This document shows, in pieces, positions 61,438 to 64,000 of a DNA stretch of 64,000 nt. The notes beneath the pieces were generated by a model. The model was not told the origin of the DNA. It was given only the letters and a program-made list of their open reading frames with translations, and did not search any database. Position 1 is the stretch's first letter, and each line of letters starts with the position of its first letter. The stretch covers positions 62,001-126,000 of the forward strand of contig JAFEAV010000007.1 of the NCBI GenBank assembly GCA_018266215.1, read 5' to 3'. Both the position numbers and the translations under genes were made by a program. This DNA comes from Cyanobacteria bacterium SZAS LIN-3 (GTDB lineage: Bacteria; Cyanobacteriota; Vampirovibrionia; Obscuribacterales; Obscuribacteraceae).

Positions 61438-62229
61438 CTATTTCGGGGTGCGGATATTGTCCAGCATCTGGTCCATGCCCTGCTGCGACATGCTGTCCAT
61501 GTTGACCTCCTCCACCGAAGTCGCTGTCCGAAGGCCGGGCGGCACTTCCAACCAACCTGGCGGCGCCGCTACCTGCCTGGCCGAGATCGTCAGCAGTACT
61601 GTTCTTTTATTGCCCTTCATTTGCTCGTACTTGTACTCAACCGGGATGAGGCTCTGCCGGGGCGTGTCAAACAGGTGTTCGAGTATCATCGCCGGCTTCG
61701 GGTCTTTGACTATTTCGCCGGCGCAAAAGTAGGTCGCGGTGCGTGGATAAAACTTTGTCAGAGTGCCGTTTTGCCAGAGTGCAATCTGTTTAGCTCTCCA
61801 GGCATCGTCGGTAAAAAACCTCTTGCCCTTCAGTCCCTGCTGTTCGTAGCTTTCGCTTTTGGGGAAAGTTATGCTGCTCAGACAGGGGATGCCGCCCACG
61901 CTTGAGAGCAGTCTCTGGCTGCCCAGGCCGGGGGAAAATTGATTGAGTGGCCCGGTCCAGTACGTGCGGGCGCTGGAATTGAAGCAGCGGATTTCCCATT
62001 TTGGCGGCCGCGCTACGACCACCATATGTGAGCGCACACCCTCGGCGCGCAGGCCGGCAGCTGAGATATAGACGTCGTACTGGCCCATGAAAGCTGATGT
62101 TTGTTTCAAGAGCCAGACTTGAGAGGAAGCCTTCTGCGCATTTGCAGTCACAGCTGGTGACTTGCTACACGCCGCTGAGTCGGCCAGAAGCGACAGGCAA
62201 AGTCCGAGGGCTATGGCGGTGACTTTCAA
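61438..62229 (-). CDS. Putative lipoprotein
   Basis: This 263-residue protein begins MKVTAIALGLCLSLLADSAAC, a lipoprotein-type signal with the modified Cys at 21. It starts at TTG 62229 after GAGGGG. The mature part has several Cys and aromatic residues (IRCFNSSARTYWTGP, GIPCLSSITFP, ATYFCAGEIV) and beta character, and ends with a short methionine-rich tail (MDSMSQQGMDQMLD). I do not recognise a family. It lies between the 60405 gene and the TadG-like gene on the same strand. Confidence 0.72.
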   Translation of the reverse strand: MKVTAIALGLCLSLLADSAACSKSPAVTANAQKASSQVWLLKQTSAFMGQYDVYISAAGLRAEGVRSHMVVVARPPKWEIRCFNSSARTYWTGPLNQFSPGLGSQRLLSSVGGIPCLSSITFPKSESYEQQGLKGKRFFTDDAWRAKQIALWQNGTLTKFYPRTATYFCAGEIVKDPKPAMILEHLFDTPRQSLIPVEYKYEQMKGNKRTVLLTISARQVAAPPGWLEVPPGLRTATSVEEVNMDSMSQQGMDQMLDNIRTPK

Positions 62230-62266
62230 AGGCGCCCCTCGCGTGAACCGCTACGGCGCTATCATA

Positions 62267-64000
62267 TCAAATTTTGCGATTGGCAAAGATCCAGCGCTTG
62301 GAAGGTATATCGAGAATAGCCGGCAGTGGTGCGGGCGTTTGCGGTACTTGTGTTACCGGCGCCGGGTCTCCGGTGCCGCCTATTTCGATATCCAGAGCCA
62401 GACCTCCACTATAGAAACTGCGACGCGGTTGGTGGAAGAGTGTTTTGCCGTCAAAATTTTGGAAGAGGCTGAAATTGGGATCGTTTATCGCCTCTTCAGG
62501 CAGGGCCTGGCCGCTGGGGTCGACCAGGGTCAGTCTCGTGCCCAGGTGGCCTTTATTGAGTTTTGCCGCGCACTGCTCATCGCCGCCGTACTCGGGCAGT
62601 TCGCACCAGTTGAGAGGGTAGCCGGGCAGCGGCTGTCCGGCGTGTTGGCCACCAGATTCGGTGCCAAGATTTTTCACGTCGTCGCGGAAGATTATTATCG
62701 GTGTCAGGCCTCCCTGGATCGATGTGTCGGCAATCGTCTGGGCCTGGGCTTCCGATGTGACACCGACGGGGAATGGATCGCGGGCGATAATGCGCCGTGA
62801 TATCGTGCCGTCGCCGGCAAATTCATAGGCATAAATCTGCGCCGGTCCGCTGCGAAATGGGTCGTTGATCATCGCCAGGACCGAGTCTATTCGCGGTTTC
62901 GTATGACCGTTGCGCAGCCAGTAATAGAGATGTTCGGCAAACTGTTGCGAGGTTGTGGAAGGAGCGGCGTTTTTGTTTTGCTGCATATGCGCGGTCGGAT
63001 CAAGCGGATAGTCGCCGCCGACGGCATCATAAGTCGATACCTGATTGTCGTGAAATCCTCCGGCTAAGAAGTCGGACCAGGTTTGCAGTCCGGCTACCGT
63101 TCCCTGGGTGAATCGCAGGGTGAGCGCGCCGGCCGGTCCGATATCAGGCATGGCAAAAGGCTGACAGCAGGCCACAGTCGTCAGTTTGGAGCCGCTGCCG
63201 AAGCCCAGAGGGCCGAATGAGGGGCCGAGATTTTGCACGGAAAAAGTGCATTCGATTTTGACTATGGAGTTGATGTGCTTGCCGTCGGCTTTTTGGAATT
63301 TGGCGGCGCTGACAAGAGATGAGGATGAGCCCACTCCGGCGAAGGTGAAGGTGCGACCGACAGCTGGGATATCTGTAAAAGCCTGATATTTCCCCGCTCT
63401 CACTGTGCCTTCTTTTAATTGCGCCAGGCGTGTTGGCTGCGGCACGTTGACGGCCGAATCTCCGCCGTTCGAGAGCCAGCCCGGTGTTATCGTTACCGAT
63501 TCCAGGCGGATATTGGCCGGCAGGTTGGCTTTGAGAAAGGCGGTTACATCCTTGAGTGGTTCGACTCTGTTGCCCTGAATGTCGCTCCATTGTCCGCCGC
63601 TTTTATTGGCCAGAGCGTCTTTCAGTGTGGTGTTCAGTCGCTCTATCGTGGCATCCATTTTTGCCTTATCGATATCTGCCAGGGTGGCCATTGTGTTGTT
63701 GTTCAATTCATGGGCGATGAGTGTGTTCTGTCTGATTGTGCCAACCAGAGTGTTGATGCCCAGCACCGGCAGCGGCTCTCCGTCTGGGGCGCAGGTGCCC
63801 TTGCCTATAGGCGGATAATTGGACAGAGAGACATAACCAAAGTGCGGATCGTTTATGACTATGCGCGAAAGATCATTGGCCGCCACCAGACCAGCTCCTT
63901 CCACTACGGTCTGAGCCCGCACCCGGTCGACCTGGTAGAGCGCCATTTGCCCGCCGGCAATGAGGACCGGTATGACGACAAATAAGGTCAGCAGGGCAGC
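62267..64000 (-). CDS. TadE/TadG-like protein, N-terminus beyond the window
   Basis: The frame is open to the right edge, giving 577 visible residues. The visible N-terminal end has one membrane span (ALLTLFVVIPVLIAGGQMAL) followed by YQVDRVRAQTVVEGAGLVAA, the pattern of TadE/TadG-type pilus-associated proteins, in which a single anchor precedes a Val/Ala-rich helix. The large extracytoplasmic part is beta-rich, with paired cysteines (TVACCQPFAMPD, LNWCELPEYGGDEQC). In Tad systems such proteins act as minor pilins or assembly factors; no other Tad gene is in the window. The true start lies to the right of base 64000. Confidence 0.8.
   Translation of the reverse strand, partial: AALLTLFVVIPVLIAGGQMALYQVDRVRAQTVVEGAGLVAANDLSRIVINDPHFGYVSLSNYPPIGKGTCAPDGEPLPVLGINTLVGTIRQNTLIAHELNNNTMATLADIDKAKMDATIERLNTTLKDALANKSGGQWSDIQGNRVEPLKDVTAFLKANLPANIRLESVTITPGWLSNGGDSAVNVPQPTRLAQLKEGTVRAGKYQAFTDIPAVGRTFTFAGVGSSSSLVSAAKFQKADGKHINSIVKIECTFSVQNLGPSFGPLGFGSGSKLTTVACCQPFAMPDIGPAGALTLRFTQGTVAGLQTWSDFLAGGFHDNQVSTYDAVGGDYPLDPTAHMQQNKNAAPSTTSQQFAEHLYYWLRNGHTKPRIDSVLAMINDPFRSGPAQIYAYEFAGDGTISRRIIARDPFPVGVTSEAQAQTIADTSIQGGLTPIIIFRDDVKNLGTESGGQHAGQPLPGYPLNWCELPEYGGDEQCAAKLNKGHLGTRLTLVDPSGQALPEEAINDPNFSLFQNFDGKTLFHQPRRSFYSGGLALDIEIGGTGDPAPVTQVPQTPAPLPAILDIPSKRWIFANRKI

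Noticed and set aside
1..64000. Insertion sequences, integrases, phage modules or CRISPR arrays
   Set aside because: No transposase, integrase, capsid or Cas-like protein and no regularly spaced repeats were found on either strand.

Overview
The window is a 64-kb piece of a bacterial chromosome, moderately GC-rich by eye, densely coded on both strands, with no rRNA, CRISPR array, insertion sequence or phage module visible. The gene content suggests a large-genome, Gram-negative-type heterotroph: tandem Hanks-type Ser/Thr kinases, many secreted TPR proteins and lipoproteins, large low-complexity proteins, a complete queuosine-precursor cassette and a complete histidine operon. The overall style recalls the non-photosynthetic Cyanobacteriota (Obscuribacterales/Melainabacteria). 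That assignment is my inference from gene style and is not proven by any marker gene here.

Layout. 1-9 kb: two paralogous Ser/Thr kinases (the first cut by the window edge, the second with a membrane segment and leucine-rich-repeat-like ectodomain) around an ABM-domain protein; a Kef-type antiporter with its DUF3124 lipoprotein; an IPT/TIG secreted protein; and poorly known proteins. 9-13 kb: an oddly arranged acyl-carrier-like protein and several small membrane or secreted proteins. 13-15.6 kb: a two-gene McrB/McrC-like module. 15.6-24.3 kb: TPR protein, kinase-like protein, DUF2252 protein, chromate transporter, and an orphan molybdopterin hydroxylase subunit. 24.3-26.8 kb: queF-queC-queD-queE, which together take carboxytetrahydropterin chemistry through preQ0 to preQ1. 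27-37 kb: membrane proteins, a large protein with a kinase-like C-terminal region, a 170-bp structured repeat in two copies flanking a small membrane gene, an ABC exporter, and TPR proteins. 37.5-44.8 kb: the histidine operon hisG, hisC-HAD, hisB, hisH, hisF, hisA-hisI-hisE, hisD. With its two fusions it appears to encode every step from PRPP to histidine. 44.8-64 kb: S1/P1 nuclease, a 734-residue low-complexity protein, an M3 peptidase with a Tat-like leader, tRNA-Gln(CUG), a predicted exported TldD/TldE-like pair, a metallopeptidase gene split by an in-frame amber codon, an Xre/RES toxin-antitoxin pair, a frameshifted TPR lipoprotein, a sialate O-acetylesterase, an EamA transporter, and a TadG-like protein running off the right edge.

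The most notable signals are the two histidine-gene fusions (a candidate HAD histidinol-phosphatase and a trifunctional HisA-HisI-HisE), the two-copy 170-nt element whose copies differ in ways that preserve predicted hairpins, the exported TldD/TldE-like pair with one partner lacking the metal site, the carrier-protein gene in which a TGA falls immediately before a second DSL motif, and two genes broken by single events (amber at 54505, homopolymer frameshift at 56923-56927).
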